A stretch of DNA of 64,000 nt from Clostridium sp. CM027 (GTDB lineage Bacteria; Bacillota; Clostridia; Clostridiales; Clostridiaceae), in contig NZ_CP077725.1 of NCBI RefSeq assembly GCF_024730565.1, positions 186,001-250,000 of the forward strand, given 5' to 3'. Within the stretch, counting starts at the first letter, position 1. Each line of letters begins with the position of its first letter. The notes beneath the pieces are model-generated. The model saw only the letters and a program-made list of their open reading frames with translations, searched no databases and was not told where the DNA came from. Made by a program: the position numbers and the translations under genes. Below, piece by piece: positions 36,820 to 46,898 of this stretch.

Positions 36820-37464
36820 ATGAAAGAAAAATTAGCTATTTTTGATGTGGATTACACTTTAACAAAACGCGAGACTTTAGTAGAATTCTATTTTTTTATG
36901 ATAAAAAAGAACCCTAAATTCATAAGATATCTGCCTAAAAGTATATTTTCATCTATATTTTACGTTTTTAAGATATATGATGCTTCAAAAGCTAAAAAAA
37001 CCTTTATAAGATTTATTGATGGCATAGAAGAAAATGAAATGAAAAAGATAGTCAAAGAATTTTATGAAACACGTTTAAGCAAAATATTATATAAAGATGC
37101 TATAGATACCATAAAAAAAATGAAGATACAGGGATACAAAATTTATTTAATTTCTGCATCTGCTGAATTCTATTTAAATGAATTCTATAATATAAAGGAA
37201 GTGGATAAAGTAATAGGGACGAGGTTCGTTAAGGAGAATGGCTTACATAGAAATAAAATTTCAGGAGAAAATTGCAAAGGGGAAGAAAAAGTAAAGAGAC
37301 TAAAAGAAATCTTGAAGATAGAAAATATCGAAATTGATTTTGAAAACTCCTATATGTTTTCTGATTCTCTATCAGATTTACCTCTTTTTAATTTAGTGGG
37401 ACATCCTTATTTAATAAACTTCAAAAAAACACAGGATAAGATTGAAATTTTAAAATGGAAGTAG
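36820..37464 (+). CDS. HAD-superfamily IB hydrolase (SerB-like phosphatase)
   Basis: A 214-residue HAD phosphatase. The nucleophile and acid are Asp9 and Asp11 in FDVDYTL. Motif II is ISAS near residue 112, and motif IV is FSDSLSDLPLF near 186-196, ending in the typical PYLINF after VGHP. The helical cap between residues 20 and 85 is of the C1 type, as in the TIGR01490 subfamily. Substrates of this group include phosphoserine and various phosphate esters; which one applies here cannot be told. AAAGGAGG lies before the ATG. It is close to the aminotransferase gene but has a 113-base gap. Confidence 0.88.
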   Translation: MKEKLAIFDVDYTLTKRETLVEFYFFMIKKNPKFIRYLPKSIFSSIFYVFKIYDASKAKKTFIRFIDGIEENEMKKIVKEFYETRLSKILYKDAIDTIKKMKIQGYKIYLISASAEFYLNEFYNIKEVDKVIGTRFVKENGLHRNKISGENCKGEEKVKRLKEILKIENIEIDFENSYMFSDSLSDLPLFNLVGHPYLINFKKTQDKIEILKWK

Positions 37465-37577
37465 TAGGATATTTATAGAGGTTACTTTAAATTAGTATTA
37501 CTCGTGATGGGTTGATATTAATTATTATAAGATACAATTAGTTAATCTATCTTTCAAAAAAACAAGGAGGGGTTTAT

Positions 37578-38456
37578 ATGGATAAGTGTATAAATGCATA
37601 TTTTTTATTCGGAGGGGAAATTAAAAAATGTGAGGAATTTGAAAATTACCATAGAAGTAAAGGGAAATCATTATATGAAGTTATAAGGATAAGTGACGGA
37701 ATCCCCATTTTTCTTATGGAACACTTAGATCGTCTTTACGATTCCGCAAAAATTATGAAATACAATTTAACTATTACTAGGGATGAAATTATAAATGAAA
37801 TTCTTAAACTAATATATAAGAATAAAGCTCAGGTTGGAAATATAAAATTAGTTATAAATTATAGCCCAAGCGACGAGAAATGCAATAATAAAAATGACTT
37901 TAATGAAAAGGTTTTATTATATTTTTTGCCACATTCTTACCCTTCAAAAGAGCAGTACGTGGAAGGCGTAAAAACTATTACTTATCATGGAGAGCGAAGT
38001 AACCCAAATGCTAAAGTTATTAATAGTGTTTTTAGAGACAAAGTAAATGAGCAAATAAATAGTAAAGACGTATATGAAGCAATTTTAGTGGATGATGAGG
38101 GATTTATTACGGAGGGCAGTAAATCTAATATTTTTATGGTCGAAGGCTCAACAGTCGTAACATCAAAGGTTGCAAATGTATTACCTGGCATTACAAGACA
38201 ATTTGTTATAAAAACCTGCGAAAAGTTAAATATCGTGTTTGAAGAAAAAAACATCCATGAAAGGGACCTTGAATCATTGACGGGTTTGTTTATTTCCGGA
38301 ACCTCTCCAAATGTACTTCCAATAAAAAATGTGGATGAATTTTCTTTTGATTCATCAAAAAATCAAATAATAAATTCAATAATGAAGAAATTTGATGATG
38401 AATTAACAGAAGATAAACAGAAATTTGTAAAGTTTATTCACAATAGAACGACTTAG
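37578..38456 (+). CDS. Class IV aminotransferase / aminodeoxychorismate lyase-like PLP enzyme
   Basis: A 292-residue fold-type IV PLP enzyme. It has YEVIRISDGIPIFLMEHLDRL near the N-terminus, where E-H-x-x-R-L is the family motif. The PLP lysine is most likely Lys146 in NAKVINSVFRDK. Further motifs are AILVDDEGFITEGSKSN (PLP phosphate site) and LPGITRQFV, then SGTSPNVLPI near the C-terminus. It could be a branched-chain or D-amino acid aminotransferase, or 4-amino-4-deoxychorismate lyase (PabC). No pabA/pabB is adjacent, so I give no gene symbol. GGAGGGG precedes the ATG. Confidence 0.85.
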   Translation: MDKCINAYFLFGGEIKKCEEFENYHRSKGKSLYEVIRISDGIPIFLMEHLDRLYDSAKIMKYNLTITRDEIINEILKLIYKNKAQVGNIKLVINYSPSDEKCNNKNDFNEKVLLYFLPHSYPSKEQYVEGVKTITYHGERSNPNAKVINSVFRDKVNEQINSKDVYEAILVDDEGFITEGSKSNIFMVEGSTVVTSKVANVLPGITRQFVIKTCEKLNIVFEEKNIHERDLESLTGLFISGTSPNVLPIKNVDEFSFDSSKNQIINSIMKKFDDELTEDKQKFVKFIHNRTT

Positions 38457-38513
38457 GCTATTGCCGAGATACAACAATTAAGATTTTAGGAACAGTTAAC
38501 GGGAGGCGTTTTA

Positions 38514-38597
38514 ACGGATATAAGTGTACTATCAATGGTAATGAGTCAATCAAGGGTACAACAGTCTGCTGGGATAGTAGTGATTTCTAAAAAATAA
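38514..38597 (+). pseudogene. Remnant of a YjfB-family putative motility gene
   Basis: After a good ribosome site (GGGAGG at 38501-38506) the frame begins with ACG at 38514, where ATG is expected, and encodes TDISVLSMVMSQSRVQQSAG and a short tail before TAA at 38595. The sequence D-I-x-x-L-S-M-x-M-S-Q-x-x-x-Q-Q matches the start of YjfB-type proteins (about 60 residues, implicated in motility). Only 27 codons remain, and the C-terminal half of the family is missing. I take it as a decayed gene with a lost start codon and truncation. Confidence 0.6.
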
Positions 38598-38727
38598 ATC
38601 CATCTATTTATATTTTTTGATCATTTTAATATAATACTTTTAACATAATTGCTACATTGATAATACTATATGATGTAGCCATTTATTTATATAAAAATCA
38701 AAAATAAAATATGAAGGTGGAGATTAT

Positions 38728-39483
38728 ATGTATTTAGATAGCGTAAACACCTCAATTTCTTCAAAAATAGAATATCTACATTCTAATCATAAAGAAATTT
38801 CTCACTCTGATTTGAAAGATATGTTTGAAAAAGGAATAGCTCAGCATGGGTTAAGCAATCAGCATGATGAATTTTTAGATCTTACTGCCAGACTTTTAAT
38901 AAAAACCCACAAGGATAAAACGATTTTACATACTATAGTAGACATGATTTTTTTTAGAAATAGAGAAGGTCTTTTTACTCATGATCTAATTTGGGCTTTC
39001 TTCCAAGCAAGAGAGCCCTGTAGCTTAATGTTAATTGCAAATTATTTAGATTCAGATGACGTAAACGATGTTAAATTGGCACGCAAACTTCTAGACTTTG
39101 TACCTTCCATAGATATGAATGTGGGAGAAGGTAGTAAACAACATAAAGCTTTTTTTTACTGGCTTAAAGAGAATTATCCGTTTTTATATTTTACTGGGGA
39201 AAGTTTTCAAAGAACCAGTAAACCAATACCCTATATCGTAGTTTTAGATGCAAAATATCTGTGCAGACGGGTATCACTTTATACTAAAAAACCACTCATA
39301 CCATACACTGCAAAAGAAAAGAACTTATTAGGTTATTTTAACAACTTAGATGAAAACAACAAGCTATTGTTATCGAGATTCTCACTTAGAATTCATCATG
39401 AAAGCATATATTTATGGAAATCATGGATTAACCATTCCATAAATAAACAAGTACGCATTGCAAAAGCTAGCTTAAGAGATTAG
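38728..39483 (+). CDS. Unknown 251-residue protein upstream of tgl
   Basis: I do not recognise this protein. It is soluble, without signal peptide or membrane segments, and is mainly helical by composition. Seen features: an N-terminal region with many His, Lys and Ser, MIFFRNREGLFTHDLIWAFF around residues 73-92, DVNDVKLARKLLDF resembling a HEAT-like helix pair, and a basic C-terminus KQVRIAKASLRD. The ribosome site AAGGTGGAG and even codon use suggest a real gene. It lies 49 bases before tgl on the same strand and is probably co-transcribed, so a link with spore coat cross-linking is possible (inference from context only). Confidence 0.7.
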   Translation: MYLDSVNTSISSKIEYLHSNHKEISHSDLKDMFEKGIAQHGLSNQHDEFLDLTARLLIKTHKDKTILHTIVDMIFFRNREGLFTHDLIWAFFQAREPCSLMLIANYLDSDDVNDVKLARKLLDFVPSIDMNVGEGSKQHKAFFYWLKENYPFLYFTGESFQRTSKPIPYIVVLDAKYLCRRVSLYTKKPLIPYTAKEKNLLGYFNNLDENNKLLLSRFSLRIHHESIYLWKSWINHSINKQVRIAKASLRD

Positions 39484-39532
39484 TAATCTATAATTATTGT
39501 TCTTAATATAAGGAATATAGGGAGGTTAGTAA

Positions 39533-40282
39533 ATGATAATAATTTCCAACAATACTTATAAATCTGATACTTTTATAAATGAATATAAACCAAATAATAT
39601 TGAGAAAGATATCATTAGAAAGATGGGTTTAAGTAAAGAAAAGTATGAATATGATTCATTAGATCAATTACAGTTCGAGTTAAAATTACGAAATAATATT
39701 GTTATTGCTGCTAAAAAACTCAATGAAGGTGATATGTCCTTTAAAACCTTTCGTAAATCAATGTGTAATCTTGATTATTGGGATCGTACTGATGAAGGGG
39801 GGTTTATATTAAAAAAGGGAATAACTCCCAGTGCAGCCATTGAGGATATTTCTATAAATAGTTCAAAATATGGTACTGAATGTGCCACTGCAATAATCAT
39901 TATTTATTATCAAGCATTGCTTAATATATTTTCTGAGAAACTTTTCAATGAATTGTTTCCAGAAATACAATTAATGAATTGGCATTATATGGATAAAATG
40001 CTTGAGAGTGCAGGTTATTTAGAGAAGCAAAGTGATTATTTCCCAGGGGATAGAAGATACTTTAATAACCCCGATGTAGATCCAGTAAGGCCTGAATGGC
40101 AAGGAGAAAATGTTATAGACCTAGGTAATGGGATTTATTTTGGACATGGTATAGGCATAGGAACTGCTAATGAAATAATTAGTGATTTAAATGAACTTAG
40201 AATAGAGGGTGCAAAAATATCATCTTATTTATTAGATTCAGCTGCACGACTAGATTTTAAAGCTTTAGCCGCTATAAAATAG
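39533..40282 (+). CDS. tgl: Protein-glutamine gamma-glutamyltransferase (spore-coat transglutaminase) Tgl
   Basis: A 249-residue homologue of B. subtilis Tgl, which forms epsilon-(gamma-glutamyl)lysine bonds in the spore coat. The catalytic Cys117 lies in TECATAIIIIYY, equal to Cys116 of the B. subtilis enzyme. Glu192 in GENVIDLG and His205 in YFGHGIGIG have the same 13-residue spacing as Glu187 and His200 there. Other shared blocks are FELKLRNNIVIAAK near residues 48-61, the DWHY-like NWHYMDK, and a C-terminal SSYLLDSAARLD. No signal peptide, as expected for a mother-cell enzyme. AGGGAGG precedes the ATG. A 251-residue unknown gene lies upstream and a pseudogene downstream. Confidence 0.92.
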   Translation: MIIISNNTYKSDTFINEYKPNNIEKDIIRKMGLSKEKYEYDSLDQLQFELKLRNNIVIAAKKLNEGDMSFKTFRKSMCNLDYWDRTDEGGFILKKGITPSAAIEDISINSSKYGTECATAIIIIYYQALLNIFSEKLFNELFPEIQLMNWHYMDKMLESAGYLEKQSDYFPGDRRYFNNPDVDPVRPEWQGENVIDLGNGIYFGHGIGIGTANEIISDLNELRIEGAKISSYLLDSAARLDFKALAAIK

Positions 40283-40289
40283 CTATTGA

Positions 40290-40544
40290 TGTCCATTAGA
40301 TTTGGGGGTTATTCCTCAAATATTGAGATCTTTAGAGCATAAAACTGATGTTATATCAGTTGATCAGGAAAATTTGAAGCGTGAACTTGCAGAAACTAAA
40401 GGTGAAGTTAAGAGTATGAGAAAAGACAATTTTAGTGTGGATTCACATGGTGTTGTAACTCAAAGAGAGCTTTAACTTAGATCTACTACTTTAAAAACTG
40501 CTGAGCAAATCCGGCAAATGGCTAATAACCTTCGGGTCAAATAA
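40290..40544 (+). pseudogene. Decayed gene with an in-frame ochre codon
   Basis: A single frame runs from 40290 to TAA at 40542 with one internal TAA at 40473-40475. The part before the stop includes LGVIPQILRSLEHKTDVI and ENLKRELAETKGEVKSMRKD; the part after reads STTLKTAEQIRQMANNLRVK. Both parts are in the same phase and look like coding sequence (helical, charged, typical codons). The frame has no good start codon with a ribosome site after the tgl stop, and a terminator follows. I could not name the family. It is most simply a pseudogene, missing its N-terminus and carrying one nonsense mutation. Confidence 0.5.
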
Positions 40545-40556
40545 ATTTATTTTTGT

Positions 40557-40591
40557 ATAAGATGTACTTCTAATAGTATGTCTTATTTTTG
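40557..40591 (+). terminator. Intrinsic terminator after the gene remnant
   Basis: ATAAGATGTACT (40557-40568) pairs with AGTATGTCTTAT (40575-40586) with two G-T pairs, followed by five T. Confidence 0.85.
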
Positions 40592-40764
40592 CTTGCCAGA
40601 AATAATTAAAAAATGGTTTTAATTAAAGCAAACCCTTCATATATTATTAGTAAGTACATAATAATATAATCGATAGTGGTAACTAACTTATGAAAAAAAC
40701 AGGGTTTAAAATAGATAAACAAAAATAGTGTTAACACTATCATATAATCATAGGAGGGATGAAA

Positions 40765-41544
40765 ATGGGAATGGGATATACAATTGGATGTTTAATTAGT
40801 ATATTGCTATGGAGAGTAGATAGGCAAGGGTTGTTTGGTTTTATTAATGTAAAGTTGAAGGAAAAAATTAAGAGTATATATATGCTGCAGTTTTTATATT
40901 TATGTGGAGTAATAGCTATATATAGTGGGATTACTTTTCTGGCAGGCGTTACTTTTATAAAAAGCAATCAAGTATTTAATGCTATAACAGCGTTTATGGT
41001 AATAGATATAAGTAATACAGAGCGGAAAAGTTTAAATAATACTGAAAGAAAGCATTTTTACGACACAATATCTACTATATCTAGATCACTTATATGCGGA
41101 TTTATTGCGCCTTTATTTTATATTCTAATACTAGGAAATGGCGCAGCTATTGTATTTACTTTACTCTATATTATAAGCCTTGACAAGGAATTGAACATAC
41201 TAGGTATATTGCTGACATGTGCTACGATAATCCCAGCAATAATCGCAGAAATATTTTTATATATAATTTATGTTTTTAGAAACCAAAAAGTAAAGATAGA
41301 TTTTAAAGGAGATTACGCTAATAATATTTGGAATAAACCTATTCTAAATGTTGATATTTTAGCCGCGTATATAGAATCTGTTAATTTTTATTTTCATTAT
41401 AATGGTAATGACATGCACTATCTGAAAAGTTATGGTGGTTATAGTGACAAGGTTGATGATGCATGCATTAAGGATTATTTAAGTATAAGTTATTCTATAT
41501 GTTTTATAGTTTTTACTGTATTCTTAGTTCTACAATTTTTATAG
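40765..41544 (+). CDS. Polytopic membrane protein, divergent and short CbiB/CobD-like
   Basis: A 259-residue protein with about five membrane segments. ATG 40765 is 6 bases from AGGAGGG; the ATG at 40759 directly abuts it. By eye, the middle ICGFIAPLFYILILGNGAA aligns with the DGIIAPLFF region of the cobalamin synthase CbiB. The preceding NTERKSLNNTERK fits the CbiB stretch of repeated charged residues after its third helix, and the C-terminal GGYSDKVDDACIKDY followed by a last helix fits the end of CbiB. The conserved ENTVDG motif is replaced by SRSLICG, and the protein is about 50 residues shorter. No other cobalamin gene is near. An active CbiB is unlikely; function unknown. Confidence 0.5.
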   Translation: MGMGYTIGCLISILLWRVDRQGLFGFINVKLKEKIKSIYMLQFLYLCGVIAIYSGITFLAGVTFIKSNQVFNAITAFMVIDISNTERKSLNNTERKHFYDTISTISRSLICGFIAPLFYILILGNGAAIVFTLLYIISLDKELNILGILLTCATIIPAIIAEIFLYIIYVFRNQKVKIDFKGDYANNIWNKPILNVDILAAYIESVNFYFHYNGNDMHYLKSYGGYSDKVDDACIKDYLSISYSICFIVFTVFLVLQFL

Positions 41545-41578
41545 GGGAATTTTTAGAATTATAATATATATAAATAAA

Positions 41579-41622
41579 AACAAAGCATATATTATAAATA
41601 ATATATGCTTTGTTTTTATTTG
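41579..41622. terminator. Bidirectional terminator between the membrane protein and pyrophosphatase genes
   Basis: AACAAAGCATATATTA pairs with TAATATATGCTTTGTT around a 4-base loop, followed by TTTATT. It overlaps the stop of the pyrophosphatase gene. Confidence 0.88.
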
Positions 41623-43262
41623 TTTATTTTACTTAGGGCAGCTGTAATAGGGGGTATAACTTGTTTTTTTCTTGAAACTATACCAGGAATATATACACCG
41701 CTATTAGTTAGAGTAACATCAAAGGCTTTTGAAATAATGTCCTTATGTTCCCCTGTAGCTATTAATACTGAACCGCCATTTAATATATCAGTTAGCATTA
41801 GTAAAATCAAGTCATAGCCACCTTCTTTGGCTTTTTTATTCATTAAATCTATCATGCTATCTTTCAGTGGGTCAAAGCCTTCAATATACATTGTACCAAC
41901 TTGTGATACTCCTATTTTAAAAGTATTAAGGGTAAAGGTCTTAAAGTCTTGGTAAAAAATTTCTTGAGCGGTTTTACCCTCAAGTGATGTACCGGCTTTA
42001 AACATTTTTTTTGCAAACTCTTCCACATTTAAATTAGCAATTTGAGCTAATTTATTTAAAATAAGTTCATCGACTAGTGTAGAGGTGGGAGATTTTAGTA
42101 GTAATGTATCAGAAATTATTGCTGCACATAGAAGACCAGCAGTGCTTTTTGAAGGCCTAATCCCATTATCAAAGAATATGGATGCTACGATTGTTGAAGT
42201 GCTACCTACAGGTTCATTTCTAAAATATATAGGCATGCCAGTTTGCACATCTGCAATTCTATGATGATCAATTATTTCTAGTATTTCAGCATCTTCTATT
42301 CCTAATACAGATTGGGCTTTTTCATTATGGTCTACAAGTATGATTTTTTTTCTGTTTTCTGATATTAAATGGTATCTAGATATACTTCCAATGACTTTAT
42401 TATTTTCATCAGTAACAGGATAACTTCTGTATCTAGTCTCAATCATAATATGCTTTATTTCATCAATAAAATCTTCTGTATTAAAGCTTACAATATTTTT
42501 TTTGCTCATAACATAATCGATGGGGATACTTTGAGTTATTAGTCTAGAAGCTGTAAAAGTATCAAAAGGGGTTACTATTATTGTACAGTTATTAGTTTTT
42601 GCAAGTTCAATAACTTCATCTGTTGGAGAATGGTTTCCTGTAATTATTAAAAGCGAAGCATTACAATTAATTATTAAGAGCTGGGTATCTTCTCTATCTC
42701 CACATATGGCAACATCATCAGCCTCAATTACAGATTTTGTGCTTTCTGGATGCATAGCAGCTACAATAATTTTTCCAGTTATTTCAAATGCATCTTTTGG
42801 TTTGCACACGCATTTAGCTGATAGAGTATCTAAAATATTATCAAGAGTTGTATTGCTTTTGGCAAGAATAGTATTGTCCCAAACATCTAAATAGCTTGCA
42901 GCAAGATTCGAAACTGATGCCACACCAGCTAATTGATCATGTTCGTCGATAACGGGTAGAGTTTTAGTGCCATTTTTTTTCATAATGGACCAGGCCATTT
43001 TAAGAGAAATATCTGGTGAAATTGGAGCTACAACGTCTATATCTAAATCAGAAATTTGCGTTTTAACCGTAGTTATAAGCTCAGGCTGATCTACATTAAA
43101 GTAGTTAAGAATAAATTCCGTTTCGCTATTAACTTCACCGAGTCTTATAGGAATTGCAGGTATTTTCCCCATTTTATTTTTAAACTCTGCATAAGCAATA
43201 GCAGAGCAAATAGAATCAGTATCTGGATTTCTATGGCCAGTAATATAAATAATGTTTTTCAC
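41616..43262 (-). CDS. Manganese-dependent inorganic pyrophosphatase with CBS and DRTGG domains
   Basis: A 548-residue family II pyrophosphatase. The DHH domain shows GHRNPDTDS (His10, Asp14, Asp16) at the N-terminus and IIDHHRIADV later. The catalytic part is split by an insert of about 250 residues holding two CBS domains (for example TLPVIDEHDQLAGVASV and SYPVTDENNKVIGSIS) with a DRTGG domain between. The DHHA2 domain closes the protein and ends with SRKKQVIPPI, the S-R-K-x-Q substrate-binding motif. This architecture is known from clostridia, where adenine nucleotides bound to the CBS part control activity. The start is GTG 43262 with AGGAGG 7 bases before it. It is divergent from the P-type ATPase gene. 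Confidence 0.94.
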   Translation of the reverse strand: MKNIIYITGHRNPDTDSICSAIAYAEFKNKMGKIPAIPIRLGEVNSETEFILNYFNVDQPELITTVKTQISDLDIDVVAPISPDISLKMAWSIMKKNGTKTLPVIDEHDQLAGVASVSNLAASYLDVWDNTILAKSNTTLDNILDTLSAKCVCKPKDAFEITGKIIVAAMHPESTKSVIEADDVAICGDREDTQLLIINCNASLLIITGNHSPTDEVIELAKTNNCTIIVTPFDTFTASRLITQSIPIDYVMSKKNIVSFNTEDFIDEIKHIMIETRYRSYPVTDENNKVIGSISRYHLISENRKKIILVDHNEKAQSVLGIEDAEILEIIDHHRIADVQTGMPIYFRNEPVGSTSTIVASIFFDNGIRPSKSTAGLLCAAIISDTLLLKSPTSTLVDELILNKLAQIANLNVEEFAKKMFKAGTSLEGKTAQEIFYQDFKTFTLNTFKIGVSQVGTMYIEGFDPLKDSMIDLMNKKAKEGGYDLILLMLTDILNGGSVLIATGEHKDIISKAFDVTLTNSGVYIPGIVSRKKQVIPPITAALSKINK

Positions 43263-43331
43263 GTATGGGCCTCCTTGTATTGTTCTTGAGAATATAACAA
43301 TTATTAGTTGTTATACTCATTGTCATTTTTA

Positions 43332-43350
43332 ATTAGCAATCGTTGCTAAT
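43332..43350. repeat. Short inverted repeat in the divergent intergenic region
   Basis: ATTAGCAA and TTGCTAAT are separated by TCG. It lies 70 bases from the pyrophosphatase start and about 190 from the ATPase start. It could be an operator; no T run follows. Confidence 0.5.
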
Positions 43351-43539
43351 ATTATTTTATAATCAAACTCTTATATTGTAAAGAAAAAACCAATGTTAAT
43401 TAAATAATACACTATATTCTGTTCATATGTAAGTGAATAAATACATATATTAGTATGAATAGAAAATATAGTGACTTATGGGAGCGGCATTGGTTAGCAA
43501 ATGTTATCTATCTTAGACAAGTATAAGGAGGGTAAGAAA

Positions 43540-46149
<2,610 letters not shown>

Positions 46150-46196
46150 GTGCCACTTGGCAGTGATATATCACAGTGAGGTATTGATGCGATTTC

Positions 46197-46241
46197 AAAT
46201 AATGAAAGCTATATGACATAGTCATATAGCTTTCATTATTT
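46197..46241. terminator. Bidirectional terminator, 21-bp perfect stem
   Basis: Bases 46197-46217 are fully complementary to 46221-46241 around an ATA loop. It serves the ATPase gene and the convergent 137-residue gene, whose stop codon lies within the right arm. Confidence 0.92.
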
Positions 46242-46649
46242 AAAACGTCTGTCAGATCTTATTCTTTGAACTTTTGGAGCATTCCCCTGCATTGGAACCA
46301 GGTCCTTTTTGGTAGTCATATTTCTAATGTTTGCAATTTGAATCTGCTCGCTGTGTTCTTTACCTTTTTTACCCTTCATTCCTTGAATTATAACAGAATG
46401 ACCTTGAAGCACAGATATAAAGTTAACTTTTTTGAACCAACGGTGCTTTTTGAATATGCACTTAGAAATAGATTTACTTCCTTCGGCCTTTACTAAGATG
46501 GTTACAGTTAGTTTATAAAATATTCTTAGATAATTTTTTTCTGCTACTTTGACTGATAGAACTCGACCTTGTGCTTGAGTAAGTCTATCGCCATATCTCT
46601 TTAAATAAGCCTGTGTATAACTATTAGTAATTTTGTCTTTAAATCCCAT
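46236..46649 (-). CDS. Unknown basic 137-residue protein
   Basis: I do not recognise this protein. It is strongly basic, without membrane segments. Seen features: an N-terminal MGFKDKITNSYTQAYLKRYGD, a central beta-rich region with KLTVTILVKAEG and VIIQGMKGKKGKE, and a basic tail ending RIRSDRRFK. The start at 46649 has GAAGGAG at 8 bases. A longer frame up to 46697 would add a hydrophobic N-terminus without ribosome site and is unlikely. The composition fits a nucleic-acid-binding protein, but that is a guess. It has a promoter region shared with the lon-like gene, which is divergent. Confidence 0.65.
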   Translation of the reverse strand: MGFKDKITNSYTQAYLKRYGDRLTQAQGRVLSVKVAEKNYLRIFYKLTVTILVKAEGSKSISKCIFKKHRWFKKVNFISVLQGHSVIIQGMKGKKGKEHSEQIQIANIRNMTTKKDLVPMQGNAPKVQRIRSDRRFK

Positions 46650-46801
46650 CAGTATTACTCCTTCACAACAAAAATTATAAAAAATATAAAAAGTCAATAA
46701 GCTTATTATATCGTATGTTGTAATTTAACTCAAGTATTAAAAAAATGGCTACTATTAATATTTATTATTAAAATTCTATAAGAAAAAAAATATATACGCT
46801 A

Positions 46802-46850
46802 AATTTAGAAAATATTATTATTTCTTAATGATAATATTTGTTCCTAAATT
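46802..46850. repeat. Two-part hairpin ahead of the lon-like gene
   Basis: Outer arms AATTTAG (46802-46808) and CTAAATT (46844-46850) enclose inner arms AAATATTAT (46810-46818) and ATAATATTT (46831-46839). It lies 49 bases before the lon-like start and may be an operator or a leader RNA structure. Confidence 0.6.
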
Positions 46851-46898
46851 GGTGATTTGAGAATATTAATATAATAAAGAATTGAAAGGAGGAGGAAT

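Noticed and set aside
38457-41544. Toxin-antitoxin or defence island in the accessory stretch
   Set aside because: None of the proteins shows nuclease, kinase, TIR, helicase or antitoxin motifs. The recognised gene is a spore-coat enzyme.
46150-46180. Two short palindromes (TGCCACTTGGCA and GTGATATATCAC) after the P-type ATPase gene
   Set aside because: Both are 12 bp and lie just before a strong terminator. They have no evident role and could be chance.
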